Part shown: in pieces, positions 8,401-17,641 of the stretch
Layout of the letters: the number at the start of each line of letters is the position of its first letter
How positions within the stretch are numbered: position 1 is the stretch's first letter
NCBI GenBank assembly: GCA_002298145.1
Contig: DBMP01000001.1
Span: 1-64,000 of the forward strand
Length of the DNA stretch: 64,000 bases
DNA from: Spartobacteria bacterium UBA695
Lineage (GTDB): Bacteria > Verrucomicrobiota > Verrucomicrobiia > Chthoniobacterales > Chthoniobacteraceae
Reading direction: 5' to 3'
Position numbers and translations under genes: made by a program
Notes under the pieces: generated by a model
What the model was told of the DNA's origin: nothing
Seen by the model: the letters and a program-made list of their open reading frames with translations, nothing else
The model's database searches: none

Positions 8401-10545
8401 TTACTTCTCGGGAGCTTCGCCCGCAGCGGCTGCGGCTTCGTTGCGCTCCTTCATGGCGGCGCGGCGGCTGAGCTTCACGCGGCCCTTGTCGTCGATGCCG
8501 ATGCACTTGACCCAGATGGCGTCGCCCACGCGGACGACGTCTTCGGTCTTGTTCACGCGGAAGTCGGCCAGCTCGGAGATGTGGACCAGGCCTTCTTTGC
8601 CGGGGAGCACTTCGACGAACGCGCCGAATTCCTTGGTGGAAACGACGGTGCCGTGGTAGGTGGTGCCGACTTCGATCTCCTTGGTCATGCCCGCGATGAT
8701 GTCTTTCGCGCGCTGGAGGCTCTCGCCGTTGTTGGAGTAGATGTGCACGGAGCCGTCGTCCTCGATGTTGATCTCGGCGCCGGTCTCGGCAACGATGCCC
8801 TTGATGGTCTTGCCACCAGGCCCGATCAAGAGGCCGATCTTGTCGACGGGGATCTTGACGGTCTCGATGCGCGGAGCGTAGACGCTGAGTTCCTTGCGCG
8901 GCTCGGCGATGGCGGCGGCCATGACGCCCAGGATGGTGGTGCGGGCCTCACGCGCCTGCCGAATGGCTTCGGCGAGGATCTTGTGGGGCAGGCTGGTGAG
9001 CTTGAGGTCGAGCTGGAAGCCGGTGACGCCGGTGTCGGTGCCGCAAAGCTTGAAGTCCATGTCGCCGAAGTGATCTTCGGAACCGAGGATGTCGGTCATG
9101 GTCTGGTAGCGCACGAGGGTCCCATTGGCGTCGTATTCGGTGACGAGGCCGACGGAGATGCCCGCGACGGGCTTCTTGATGGGCACGCCTGCGTCCATGA
9201 GGGCGAGGACACCCGCGCAAACCGTTGCCATGGAGCTGGAACCGTTGGATTCCAGGATCTCGCTGCTGATGCGGATGGCGTAAGGGAATTCGTTCTCAGC
9301 CGGGATGACCGGGGCGATGGAACGCTCGGCCAGGGCGCCGTGACCGATCTCGCGGCGGCCAGGGCTGCCGGTGCGGCCGGTTTCACCCACGGAGAAGGGC
9401 GGGAAGTTGTAGTGCAGGATGAAGCGCTTTTCCGTCTCGCCGCCGGTGTAGGCGTCGAGCATCTGGGCTTCGTCGGCGGGGGCCAGGGTGGCTGAGGTCA
9501 CGGCCTGGGTCTCGCCACGGGAGAAGAGGGCGGAGCCGTGGGCGCGGGGCAGGAGGCCGACTTCGGCGGTCAGCGGGCGAAGGTCGCGGTAGCCGCGGCC
9601 GTCGGCGCGAATGCCTTTGTCCAGCGCGCTCTTGCGAACGGTTTTTTCCTGGAGGTAATCAAACGCCTGGCTAATTTCGAACCCGGTGACTTCGGGGAAC
9701 TTGGCCAGGATGGCGGCTTTGACTTCCGCTTTGATGGCGTCGACGGCCTTGGAGCGGGCGACTTTGCCGGGGGTGTAGAGCGCGGCTTCGATCCGGTCGC
9801 TGGCGACCTGGTAGGCGATTTCGAGCACTTCTTCCTTAACGACGAAGAGCGGGGCCTGGCGTTTTTCTTTTCCGGCCTTGGCGGCGAGTTCCTTCTGCGC
9901 GAGAACGATCTGGGTGACGAAGGGCTGGGCGAATTCCAGGGCGTTGATGAATTCCTCTTCGGGCACTTCGTTGGCGGCGCCTTCGATCATGACGACGTCG
10001 GTTTCGTTGCCGACGTAGACGATGTCGAGGTCGCTGCCCTGACGCTGGGAGTGGGTGGGGTTGATGACGAATTCGCCATTAACGCGGCCCACGCGAACCG
10101 CGCCCACGGGTCCGGCAAACGGGATGTCGGAGACCATCAGGGCGGCGGAAGCGCCGTTGATGAAGAGGATGTCGGGATCGTTTTCGCCGTCGGCGCTCAA
10201 GAGGGTGCCGATGATCTGCGTGTCGTAGAGGTACCCTTTCGGGAAGAGCGGACGCAGGGGACGGTCGGTCATGCGGGCGGTGAGAATTTCCTTCTCGGAC
10301 GGACGGCCTTCGCGCTTGAAGTAACCGCCGGGGATTTTGCCCACGGAAGCGGCTTTCTCGCGGTAATCAACGGTGAGGGGGAAGAAATCCTGTCCCTCTT
10401 TGACCGTCGTGGAGGAAACGGCGCTGACGAGGATAATGGTGTCGCCACTGCGGACCGTTACGGCGCCGTCGGCGAGTTTGGCAAGTTTGCCAGTTTCAAT
10501 GATGATGGGCTGCGCGCCCACCTCGATGGAGATCGATTGTTGCAT
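8401..10545 (-). CDS. pnp: Polynucleotide phosphorylase
   Basis: This 714-residue 3'-5' exoribonuclease (phosphorolytic) takes part in RNA turnover. Two RNase PH-like domains are visible: the first carries [14 protein letters not shown], and the second carries [21 protein letters not shown] and a GDMDFK segment. They are followed by a KH domain ([14 protein letters not shown]) and an S1 domain ([29 protein letters not shown]). All domains are intact. The gene follows rpsO, as in many bacteria. The 295-base rpsO-pnp gap contains a terminator-like hairpin and a large inverted repeat that may control expression. Confidence 0.97.
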   Translation of the reverse strand: MQQSISIEVGAQPIIIETGKLAKLADGAVTVRSGDTIILVSAVSSTTVKEGQDFFPLTVDYREKAASVGKIPGGYFKREGRPSEKEILTARMTDRPLRPLFPKGYLYDTQIIGTLLSADGENDPDILFINGASAALMVSDIPFAGPVGAVRVGRVNGEFVINPTHSQRQGSDLDIVYVGNETDVVMIEGAANEVPEEEFINALEFAQPFVTQIVLAQKELAAKAGKEKRQAPLFVVKEEVLEIAYQVASDRIEAALYTPGKVARSKAVDAIKAEVKAAILAKFPEVTGFEISQAFDYLQEKTVRKSALDKGIRADGRGYRDLRPLTAEVGLLPRAHGSALFSRGETQAVTSATLAPADEAQMLDAYTGGETEKRFILHYNFPPFSVGETGRTGSPGRREIGHGALAERSIAPVIPAENEFPYAIRISSEILESNGSSSMATVCAGVLALMDAGVPIKKPVAGISVGLVTEYDANGTLVRYQTMTDILGSEDHFGDMDFKLCGTDTGVTGFQLDLKLTSLPHKILAEAIRQAREARTTILGVMAAAIAEPRKELSVYAPRIETVKIPVDKIGLLIGPGGKTIKGIVAETGAEINIEDDGSVHIYSNNGESLQRAKDIIAGMTKEIEVGTTYHGTVVSTKEFGAFVEVLPGKEGLVHISELADFRVNKTEDVVRVGDAIWVKCIGIDDKGRVKLSRRAAMKERNEAAAAAGEAPEK

Positions 10546-10590
10546 ACTCTAGCTTCAATGCAGCGCTGGCGAACGCTTCGCCGGAGCGGG

Positions 10591-10668
10591 AGAAATCAGG
10601 ACTTATGAAGTAGGAAGCACGCAACGGGAGCCCGTCTTTTGCTTCGTAATTCATAGTTCTTGATTTCT
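10591..10668. repeat. Large imperfect inverted repeat in the pnp leader
   Basis: The left arm, beginning AGAAATCAGGACTTATGAA (10591) and ending AAGCA, pairs with a right arm running from TGCTTCGTAATTCATAG to TGATTTCT (10668). Arms of about 29 nt carry a few mismatches. A weaker extension (GCCGGAG/CTCCGGC) widens the structure to about 10575-10690. It lies 46 nt upstream of the pnp start and downstream of rpsO. That is where enterobacterial pnp mRNA carries its RNase III-processed leader hairpin; a similar role here is inference. Confidence 0.6.
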
Positions 10669-10796
10669 CGTGCCTCCGGCTACGCCCTTGCAAGCGCCGC
10701 GCTTTGTTTGGATAATCCCGTCCCCCTATGGAACGGGGTGGTTTATATGAGAAAAGAGCAAGTGAAAGATGGTTCACTTACTCTGAAATGGAAAAC

Positions 10797-10823
10797 CCCG
10801 GGCAGGAGATCGTCCGGCCCGGG
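10797..10823 (-). terminator. Probable attenuating terminator after rpsO
   Basis: A CCCGGGC/GCCCGGG stem of 7 bp (10817-10823 and 10798-10804) is followed on the minus strand by GGTTTTCC. The T-run is short, so readthrough into pnp is likely. Confidence 0.5.
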
Positions 10824-10840
10824 AGTTGTCCAAAAGGGTG

Positions 10841-11095
10841 TTACTTACGGAGATTGAGCTTCTCAAGGAGAACCTTGTAGCGCTCGCTGGCGGTGCGCTT
10901 GAGGTAGTCGAGAAGGCTGCGGCGCTTGGCCACCATCATGAGGAGCCCGCGGCGGGAAGCATGATCCTTGGCGTGGATCTTGAGGTGCTCCGTCAGCTGT
11001 TGGATGCGCTGGGTAAGGAGGGTCACTTGCACGTCGGCGGAGCCGGTGTCTTTGTCGTGCAATCTGATGCCCTGAAGTTCGTTCGTCGTTGCCAT
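10841..11095 (-). CDS. rpsO: 30S ribosomal protein S15
   Basis: This 84-residue protein contains the S15 signature, including [34 protein letters not shown] and [10 protein letters not shown]. It binds the central domain of 16S rRNA early in 30S assembly. It is slightly shorter than the usual 88-89 residues because it starts directly with [16 protein letters not shown]. It lies upstream of pnp on the same strand, the classic arrangement. Confidence 0.95.
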   Translation of the reverse strand: MATTNELQGIRLHDKDTGSADVQVTLLTQRIQQLTEHLKIHAKDHASRRGLLMMVAKRRSLLDYLKRTASERYKVLLEKLNLRK

Positions 11096-11279
11096 ATTCT
11101 TATTTTTGAGGAGGGGTTAGTATCGACAAAATTTCTGGCTTGGCAAGTGGAAAACCGGGAAGAGGCCGCCATTTTGCCAAAGATTTAGCCGCAAAAAGTC
11201 GCAGGAGGCTCAAAAAAAGACGGGAGCTCTCGTCTTGCGCTTTTTGGACCTTTCGCGCCTTTGGAGCGGCTATGTTTTC

Positions 11280-12704
11280 CTAATCCACGGTCCTGGTCAT
11301 GGTCACCGGATCGAGCACGCGGGCGATTTCTTCCTCGGGAAGGACTTTCCAGTCGAGGCAAATTTCCCGGATGGTGCGGCCTTTTTCGTTGCTCTCTTTG
11401 GCGATTTCCGACGCCCGGTCGTAGCCGATCAGCGGCGTGAGGGCCGTGACCATGGACATGGAGATTTCGATCAAGGCTTCGCAGCGCTCTTTGTCGGCTT
11501 CGATGCCATCGACGCACTTGGTGCGGAAGACTTCCACGGCGTTGGTCAGGATGCGGATGGCCTCCATGATGTTGTAGGCCATGACGGGCATCATGGTGTT
11601 GAGCTCGAAGTTGCCGTTGGCCCCGGCCCAGGTGATGGTGGCATCGGCTCCGATGACCTGCGCGCAGACTTGCATGAGCATTTCGCACATGACGGGGTTG
11701 ACCTTGCCGGGCATGATGGAACTGCCGGGCTGGGTGGCGGGCAGCGTGATCTCGCCCAGGCCGCAGCGCGGGCCGCTCCCAAGCCAGCGGATGTCGTTGG
11801 CGATCTTATATAGAGAGACGGCGACGGTTTTGAGCTGCCCAGAGACCTGGACGAGCGCGTCTTTGCTCGCCTGGGCTTCGAAATGGTTGCGGGCCTCGCG
11901 GAAGGCAATGCCGGTGCGGTTCCAGAGGTGGTGCATGACCTTGGCGGGGAACTCTGCGTGGCAGTTGAGGCCGGTGCCGACGGCGGTGCCGCCCAGGGGA
12001 AGTTCCTCGATGGCCGCGATGCCGTTGCCGACTCGCAGGAGGCCAAACTCGATCTGCCGCCCGTAGCCGCTGAATTCCTGGCCGAGGCGGATCGGGGTGG
12101 CGTCCATCAGGTGAGTGCGGCCGATTTTGACGACTTCCCAAAATTCCAGCTCCTTGCGCTCGAAGGAGTCGTGCAGCTTTTCCAGCGCGGGGAGCAGCCC
12201 GTTGCGGAGCATTTCGCCGACGGCGATGTGGACGGCGGTGGGGATGACGTCGTTGCTGGACTGCCCCATGTTGACGTGGTCATTGGGGTGAACGGGCTCT
12301 TTGGAGCCGATCGGGGTCCCGGCGATCTGGGAGGCGCGGTTGGCGATCACCTCGTTGGCATTCATGTTGGTGCTCGTCCCGGAGCCAGTCTGGAAAATAT
12401 CGACCACGAACTGGTCGTCCAGGCTGCCTTTGATCATTTCCTCGGCGACGCGGGAGATGAGGGTGGTGCGCTCTTCGTCGAGAAGGCCGAGCTCCAGGTT
12501 CGCCTCGGCGGCGGCCCATTTTACGAGGCCCAAGGCCCGGATAAATTCCCGGCTAAACCGGTATCCGGAAATGGGGAAATTCAACACGGCGCGTTGGGTG
12601 GATGCGCCATACAAGGCTCCGGCGGGAACTTCCATTTTCCCCATAGAGTCCTCTTCAATGCGGGAGGGGGGTTGCATCATGGCGGGATCATAACTCATTG
12701 GCAT
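11280..12704 (-). CDS. fumC: Fumarate hydratase, class II
   Basis: This is a 474-residue, iron-independent fumarase interconverting fumarate and malate in the TCA cycle. Conserved blocks are TGSGTSTNMNANEV, HPNDHVNMGQSSND, GRTHLMDATP, GGTAVGTG and the superfamily signature GSSIMPGKVNPVMCEM. The ATG at 12704 gives the normal family length. A longer frame to 12884 would overlap the divergent lipoprotein gene and add 60 residues without homology. A second ATG at 12698 is also possible. FumC rather than aspartase is supported by the overall motif set, but the two families are close. Confidence 0.93.
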   Translation of the reverse strand: MPMSYDPAMMQPPSRIEEDSMGKMEVPAGALYGASTQRAVLNFPISGYRFSREFIRALGLVKWAAAEANLELGLLDEERTTLISRVAEEMIKGSLDDQFVVDIFQTGSGTSTNMNANEVIANRASQIAGTPIGSKEPVHPNDHVNMGQSSNDVIPTAVHIAVGEMLRNGLLPALEKLHDSFERKELEFWEVVKIGRTHLMDATPIRLGQEFSGYGRQIEFGLLRVGNGIAAIEELPLGGTAVGTGLNCHAEFPAKVMHHLWNRTGIAFREARNHFEAQASKDALVQVSGQLKTVAVSLYKIANDIRWLGSGPRCGLGEITLPATQPGSSIMPGKVNPVMCEMLMQVCAQVIGADATITWAGANGNFELNTMMPVMAYNIMEAIRILTNAVEVFRTKCVDGIEADKERCEALIEISMSMVTALTPLIGYDRASEIAKESNEKGRTIREICLDWKVLPEEEIARVLDPVTMTRTVD

Positions 12705-12761
12705 TGAATCGGAAGACAGTTCTTTCGTGTTTGGTAAAAAAATGGTAACGAAAAAGTTGCA

Positions 12762-13277
12762 ATGAGAACCGCCCTTCAAGCCGCGCTCGCGGCGCTGTGT
12801 TTGCTCCCGCTTTCGGCCTGCCAGACGACGCGTGAATTCCCCACTCCCGGCGCGCATTGGAAGAACGCCCAGGGGCAGCTTCAATATACGACGCCGAAGC
12901 GTTCAGTGATCGGCGAGACGGTCTTAAGCGGCAATGGGCTCCAGGATTTCCAGCTCGACTACCTGGCAGGCCCCGGCGTGCCGCTGATGCGCCTGCAAGA
13001 GAGCGGCAATTCGGCCCGGATGGAGGGTGTTTTTGCAGGCGGAAGCTGGCAGGGCGACCCGGTGCATGTTCGCGGGCGGCTGGCAAGCTGGGCGGCGTTG
13101 CGGGAAGTTTTTGCCGCGGTGCATGAGCAGGGAGCCGCGCCCTCGGCCACGCTCCACTCCGCCCCCGGCGCGCAAGCCCCCTGGACGGCGCAGCTCAGCC
13201 AGACGGCTACCGCCCTGCGCGTCCGGGTTGAGTTCCCTAGGACGAGGGAGCGGTTTACATTTGTGCTGACGAAATAG
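12762..13277 (+). CDS. Predicted lipoprotein, unknown function
   Basis: This 171-residue protein begins with a lipoprotein signal peptide ending in the lipobox LSAC at about residue 20. The mature part is beta-rich (QLQYTTPKRSVIGETVL, GSWQGDPVHVRGR). No family is recognised. It is divergent from fumC (57 bases between starts) and ends before the A+T-rich cassette at 13453. Confidence 0.7.
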   Translation: MRTALQAALAALCLLPLSACQTTREFPTPGAHWKNAQGQLQYTTPKRSVIGETVLSGNGLQDFQLDYLAGPGVPLMRLQESGNSARMEGVFAGGSWQGDPVHVRGRLASWAALREVFAAVHEQGAAPSATLHSAPGAQAPWTAQLSQTATALRVRVEFPRTRERFTFVLTK

Positions 13278-13452
13278 ACCCGCAAGGCAAGCTGCAATAT
13301 GCCATACTAAATCCTTGCGCGGCGTTATCCATTGCTATTCGACGCGCGGCTCGCTTTCCCTCTTGTGTCAGGCAAAAAAGTCTAGCAAATCCTGGGCGTT
13401 CGGGCAAAAATTTAGAATTCACGAAAGGATTTAAAAACGAATTACCCAGTTT

Positions 13453-13857
13453 ATGCCCAAAGATATTGACCTACAAGACGCTGAACTAAAAAATGTTATA
13501 ATACAACTCATCGCAATTTGCGCAGAGGACCAAGTTGCAATTATTGGCATGAACACCACCGAGCGAATGGTGGACGTCTGTATTTCCAACCCGGAAATCA
13601 CAATTCAAGAATTTTCGATGCCTGAATATGGGCATAACATTAGCATCGAGGAGATTATTATCTATTTATACGCATTAATTAGAGGCCTAGATACCACATT
13701 AAGCCTCATTGAAAAGCTGGAGCGCAGAGGAATCGATCAATCAGTTCTGATCATCAGCGCAAAAGAAACGCTGCAACAAGCCCACAAGATATCCGAAGAG
13801 AAATGGACTGAGATCCAGACCGTGCTCAAGCATTGGCTTTCCAAGCTCAGAAAATGA
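13453..13857 (+). CDS. Small helical hypothetical protein of an A+T-rich cassette
   Basis: This 134-residue, mostly helical acidic protein has no signal peptide or membrane segment. Base composition is visibly A+T-rich and rich in ATA/ATT/AAA codons, unlike almost every other gene in the window, which suggests acquisition from elsewhere. Its stop overlaps the next gene's start in an ATGA arrangement (13854-13857), so the two are probably translationally coupled and functionally linked. A GAAAGGA stretch about 20 nt upstream is a weak ribosome-binding candidate. No family is recognised. Confidence 0.7.
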   Translation: MPKDIDLQDAELKNVIIQLIAICAEDQVAIIGMNTTERMVDVCISNPEITIQEFSMPEYGHNISIEEIIIYLYALIRGLDTTLSLIEKLERRGIDQSVLIISAKETLQQAHKISEEKWTEIQTVLKHWLSKLRK

Positions 13858-15053
13858 GATTTCTCCAAGCTTCTCTACACGGGTTGCTGGATGCACTTGC
13901 AGAACAACCCATCCCTATATTTTTCGGACTACTCTTGGGATACAACCGCAACGTAGAAACAACATGCCTGTTTATTTGCGCCATTCTTTTTACCATCCTA
14001 AGTGCATATATTCGCATCTTCCGTCACAACATCAATATTACAGCCCAGCTATTAAATTTATTGGATCAATTCAAGTCCAAGCAAATCACCCTAACCCCTC
14101 TTGATGAGATCATAAGCCACTTTGACGATGTCGATGATATCAAGGCATGCATCCTTCAAGAAGGTATGGATAGCAATTTAGGGTATTTATGCACAATTGA
14201 AACAGAGAGCCACAAAGCGGGCGTTGTAACACAAACCGCATTTCCCCGTGTTGGCCCCCCATCCATCGTGGTTGCTACTGAAGACCCTCGATGCTGCAAG
14301 AGTGGCGCTTTTGCCAAATTTAAATTTTTCCACGAACTTGGCCACCTTTCCCATGCCCAATTTCTCATAGAAACAGCGCTTTTCAGTGCTTGCTGGAAAG
14401 CCTCATTTTTACTACTAGCCATTATTCTGTTCTCCCGGCAAAGCCCCTTGATACAGCTTTTCGGCTTTATCGGTAACCTGGTATGGATTGGCAGTTATAT
14501 TCGCCTCCATCTGAGTTATAAAAAACTCAACGTGACGGAAAGCATTGCCGACGGATTCGCCATTTGCAGATTCCGCGAGCAAAACGATTTTGGGGTCATT
14601 GATCGTCTCTTCAATCAAGCCAAAAGGAATCCGCAACAAATGAGGTCCTTCGATTGGTTCAAAAATTGGGCAAAAGATCCTGTTGATCTGCTGAACGACC
14701 CTGAATCAGGAATATTCGTACGGCGATTGCCCGAGAAATTTACCCGTCTGCACTTAGGAAAAAGGACCGTCAACTTCAAATCCGCAGCCGAGGCATATTA
14801 CAGGCCAAAATTCATCGTGAATTTCCTTTTTCTAGCCGGGCTAATCAGCATTACTTATCATGTCGACATAACCAGCACCACTGCCGTTTATGTTATGGCT
14901 GCGGTTTTGATCCTTATTCCAACCATCCTGTATATATACCTTCGGAGCCTGTTCGGGCTAATGGAATCGGAATTAGTCAAACGGCTCAACGGAGACTGGG
15001 ACAATTGCAAAAAAAGTTTTTGGAACGATTCCGCTTATGCAGGAAGCAACTAG
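13854..15053 (+). CDS. Membrane protein with M48/HtpX-like zinc metallopeptidase residues
   Basis: This 399-residue protein, like its upstream partner, is A+T-rich. The ATG at 13854 is preferred over 13833 because it makes a 4-base ATGA overlap. Visible features in order are a hydrophobic region (about residues 16-52), a soluble stretch, HELGH at 160-164 (the HExxH zinc motif), two hydrophobic segments (about 175-225), ESIAD at 229-233, a soluble domain, then two C-terminal hydrophobic segments (about 320-365). In HtpX (M48B) the HExxH motif and the third ligand, in an E-x-x-A-D context, are likewise separated by two membrane helices. I infer a divergent membrane-embedded protease. Overall resemblance is weak, so substrate and role are unknown. 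Confidence 0.7.
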   Translation: MRFLQASLHGLLDALAEQPIPIFFGLLLGYNRNVETTCLFICAILFTILSAYIRIFRHNINITAQLLNLLDQFKSKQITLTPLDEIISHFDDVDDIKACILQEGMDSNLGYLCTIETESHKAGVVTQTAFPRVGPPSIVVATEDPRCCKSGAFAKFKFFHELGHLSHAQFLIETALFSACWKASFLLLAIILFSRQSPLIQLFGFIGNLVWIGSYIRLHLSYKKLNVTESIADGFAICRFREQNDFGVIDRLFNQAKRNPQQMRSFDWFKNWAKDPVDLLNDPESGIFVRRLPEKFTRLHLGKRTVNFKSAAEAYYRPKFIVNFLFLAGLISITYHVDITSTTAVYVMAAVLILIPTILYIYLRSLFGLMESELVKRLNGDWDNCKKSFWNDSAYAGSN

Positions 15054-15122
15054 CGGGATCGAGAGGCATTTAGCCACATACCGCCCAAAGATTCCAATCA
15101 AGCCCCTCGCTTTTTCTCATTC

Positions 15123-15159
15123 TTGAAGTTTTCTGTCGTTGTCCTAAACTACCCCTCTT
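15123..15159 (+). promoter_or_regulatory. Putative hisC promoter, leaderless or nearly so
   Basis: TTGAAG (15123-15128), a 16-nt spacer and TAAACT (15145-15150) are followed by only 9 nt (ACCCCTCTT) before the ATG at 15160. No Shine-Dalgarno sequence is present. The predicted transcription start falls within about 4 nt of the start codon. Confidence 0.5.
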
Positions 15160-16287
15160 ATGTCCATTTGGAATTACGCCAACCCTCAGCTTCGCGATCT
15201 CGTCGCCTACGAACCGGGAAAACCGATCGATGACGTGGCGCGCGAACTCGGGCTGGATCCCTCCGAGATTATCAAGATCGCCTCCAACGAAAACCCGCTG
15301 GGCCCCTCCCCCAAGGCCGTCGAAGCCATGAAGGTCGCGGTGGAACAGGCCCACATTTACCCGGACGGCGGCGCTTATTACCTGCGCGAGGCCATTGCCA
15401 AGAAATTCGGCCTCGAACGCCCCAACGTCATCCTGGGCAACGGCTCCAGCGAAGTCATCGAATTCGTCGGGCACGCCTTTCTGACCCCCGGCGACAATAT
15501 CGTCGTCTCGCGGCACACATTCTCCATTTATAAGCTCATGGCCCAGCTCTTCGGAGCCGAGACCATCGAGGTTCCCGATCCGCACTTCACTCACGACCTC
15601 GATGGCATCGCCGCCGCCGTCAACGAGCGCACTAAGATCGTTTTCGTCAATAACCCGAACAACCCGACCGGCACCATCGTCAGCCAGGCTCAGCTCGATG
15701 CCTTTATTGATAAGATCCCCGAGCGGGTCGTCGTCGTATTCGACGAGGCCTACATGGAGTTCCTGGATGAACCGCTGGATACCGTGAAGTACATCCAGGC
15801 GGGGCGCACCAACGTCATTACCCTGCGCACTTTCTCCAAAATCCAGGGGCTTGCAGGGCTGCGGATCGGCTACGGGCTGGCCAGCAAGGAACTTACCGAA
15901 GTCCTGCAAAAAACCCGGGAACCCTTCAACGCCAACCTGATCGCCCAAGTGGGCGCGCTCGCCGGGTTGCTTGACGAGGATCACCAGAAGGCCACGCGCG
16001 AACTCACCAAAGAAGGAAGGGACTACCTCCAGCGCTGTTTTGCCTCCCTGGGGCTGAAATACGTACCGAGCTACTCCAACTTCATCCTGGTAAAAGTCGG
16101 CAACGGCAAGCGACTCTTTGAAGAACTGCAAAAACGGGGCGTCATCATCCGGGCCATGGACTCCTACGGCCTGCTGGAGTGGGTACGCGTTACCGTCGGC
16201 ACCATGGAGCAAAACACCCGCTTCATCCGAGAACTGAACCACTTCGTCGAGCCGCCGCGCACGCAAGAAGTGCCCAAGTGCCACTAA
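15160..16287 (+). CDS. hisC: Histidinol-phosphate aminotransferase
   Basis: This 375-residue fold-type I PLP aminotransferase catalyses the histidinol-phosphate step of histidine biosynthesis. Visible family motifs are ASNENPLGPSPKA near the N-terminus, YPDGGAYYLREAIA, NPNNPTG, DEAYMEF and the PLP-lysine region TFSKIQGLAGLRIGYG. The length is normal. No other his gene is nearby, so it is a single-gene unit. HisC and the related broad-specificity aromatic aminotransferases cannot be fully separated by motifs. Confidence 0.92.
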   Translation: MSIWNYANPQLRDLVAYEPGKPIDDVARELGLDPSEIIKIASNENPLGPSPKAVEAMKVAVEQAHIYPDGGAYYLREAIAKKFGLERPNVILGNGSSEVIEFVGHAFLTPGDNIVVSRHTFSIYKLMAQLFGAETIEVPDPHFTHDLDGIAAAVNERTKIVFVNNPNNPTGTIVSQAQLDAFIDKIPERVVVVFDEAYMEFLDEPLDTVKYIQAGRTNVITLRTFSKIQGLAGLRIGYGLASKELTEVLQKTREPFNANLIAQVGALAGLLDEDHQKATRELTKEGRDYLQRCFASLGLKYVPSYSNFILVKVGNGKRLFEELQKRGVIIRAMDSYGLLEWVRVTVGTMEQNTRFIRELNHFVEPPRTQEVPKCH

Positions 16288-16288
16288 A

Positions 16289-16355
16289 GGAAACGAAGTT
16301 TCCATGGGATGCAAGGGGCAAACGCCCCTTGCCGGGGTCTGGGACAGAGCCCCGG
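16289..16355. repeat. Three consecutive hairpins downstream of hisC; rest of the 16288-16681 gap is empty
   Basis: The hairpins are GGAAAC-gaa-GTTTCC (16289-16303), the perfect 9-bp stem GCAAGGGGC-aaac-GCCCCTTGC (16311-16332), and CCGGGG/CCCCGG (16332-16355). No T-run follows. They may terminate hisC transcription or belong to a dispersed repeat family. I see no gene in the remaining bases up to prs. An A+T-rich stretch at about 16600-16660 probably holds the prs promoter. Confidence 0.6.
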
Positions 16356-16681
16356 AAGCCAAAACATCAGCAAGGCGGGCGCAAAAAAACTGCGTCTTGC
16401 GCAAAGGCCGCCATCGCCCCGCCTTGCTCATTCTGGAGAGCGAAGCGAATCCGCCAAGCGCCCCGGGCGCTTATCCTAAAGGCGCTTATCCTCCCCAAAC
16501 CCTTGCAACCAGCAGCCCCTCCCACGGCACCCATCTTAAGGAAACTCCATTTCCCTTATGACAGCCTTTGCGCATTTTCCGAACACCCAATAGCGAATCC
16601 TTCTGTTAAAACCCGAAAGTTTGCGATTGATATTATTTTTCGGCGTCATAGAGTCTCTCTCCTTTCGTCAAAACACAGAAA

Positions 16682-17638
16682 ATGTCCCAGTCCTCCGAAT
16701 TGAAAATTTTTAGCGGTTCCGCTCATCGCGAGTTGGCCCGCCGTATCGCACGCTACGTCGGCGTACCTTTTGGCGATGCGACCGTTGACTCTTTCCCCGA
16801 TGGGGAAACTTTCGTTAAGTTTAACGAAAATGTTCGGGGCCGGGATGTGTTCCTCGTTCAGCCGACCTGCCCGCCCACCAATCAGAACCTCATGGAGCTT
16901 CTGATTATGGTCGACGCCGCGCGCCGCGCCAGCGCGGCCCGCATCACCGCCGTCATCCCCTTCTTTGGATACGCCCGCCAGGACCGCAAGGACCAGCCCC
17001 GCGTCGCCATCACCGCCAAGCTGATCGCCAACCTCCTCACCGCCGCCGGAGTGGACCGCGTCCTGACCATGGACCTCCATGCCCAGCAGGTCGCCGGCTT
17101 CTTCGACATCCCCGTCGATCACCTCCAGGCCCTGCCCGTCATCCACCGCTATTTCGCTGAAAAGCACCTCGACAACCTCGTCGTCGTATCGCCCGACGTC
17201 GGCGGCGTCAAAAACGCCACCTACACCGCCCAAGCCCTCGGCGCCAGCCTGGCCATCGTCGCCAAGAAACGCAAAAGCGCGACCGAGATCGAGCACCTCC
17301 ACATCATCGGTGACGTAAAAGATAAGGACGTCCTCATCGTCGACGACCTTACCGAGACCGCCGGCACGCTCACCAGCGCCGCCACCATCCTGCGCGCCCA
17401 CGGCGCCAAAGAAATTTACGCATCGGTCTCGCACGCCGTCCTCTCCGACCTCGCCATCGAGCGCCTCCGGAAGAGCGATATCAAAGAATTAATCACCACC
17501 AACAGCGTGCCGGTCCAGACCTGTGACGGCGTGCCCGTCACCGTTCTCTGCATCGCGGAACTCCTCGGCGAAGGGATTAAGCGGATTCACAATGACGAAT
17601 CCGTCAGTTCGCTATTTGAACTCAAAGCAAAAAAGTAA
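16682..17638 (+). CDS. prs: Ribose-phosphate pyrophosphokinase (PRPP synthetase)
   Basis: This 318-residue enzyme makes PRPP from ribose-5-phosphate and ATP for nucleotide, His and Trp synthesis. Motifs are SGSAHRELARRIA, FPDGETFVKF, FFGYARQDRK, TMDLHAQQVAGFFDIPVD and the PRPP-binding loop VDDLTETAGTL (usually VDDM-DTAGT). It is the first gene of a run with rplY (3 bases later), pth, rpsF and ssb. No Shine-Dalgarno sequence is evident at its start. Confidence 0.96.
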   Translation: MSQSSELKIFSGSAHRELARRIARYVGVPFGDATVDSFPDGETFVKFNENVRGRDVFLVQPTCPPTNQNLMELLIMVDAARRASAARITAVIPFFGYARQDRKDQPRVAITAKLIANLLTAAGVDRVLTMDLHAQQVAGFFDIPVDHLQALPVIHRYFAEKHLDNLVVVSPDVGGVKNATYTAQALGASLAIVAKKRKSATEIEHLHIIGDVKDKDVLIVDDLTETAGTLTSAATILRAHGAKEIYASVSHAVLSDLAIERLRKSDIKELITTNSVPVQTCDGVPVTVLCIAELLGEGIKRIHNDESVSSLFELKAKK

Positions 17639-17641
17639 GGT

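Noticed and set aside
7357..9495. 712-codon plus-strand frame spanning the secreted-protein gene and pnp
   Set aside because: It is antisense to two real genes including pnp with intact domains, and it crosses the pnp terminator hairpin.
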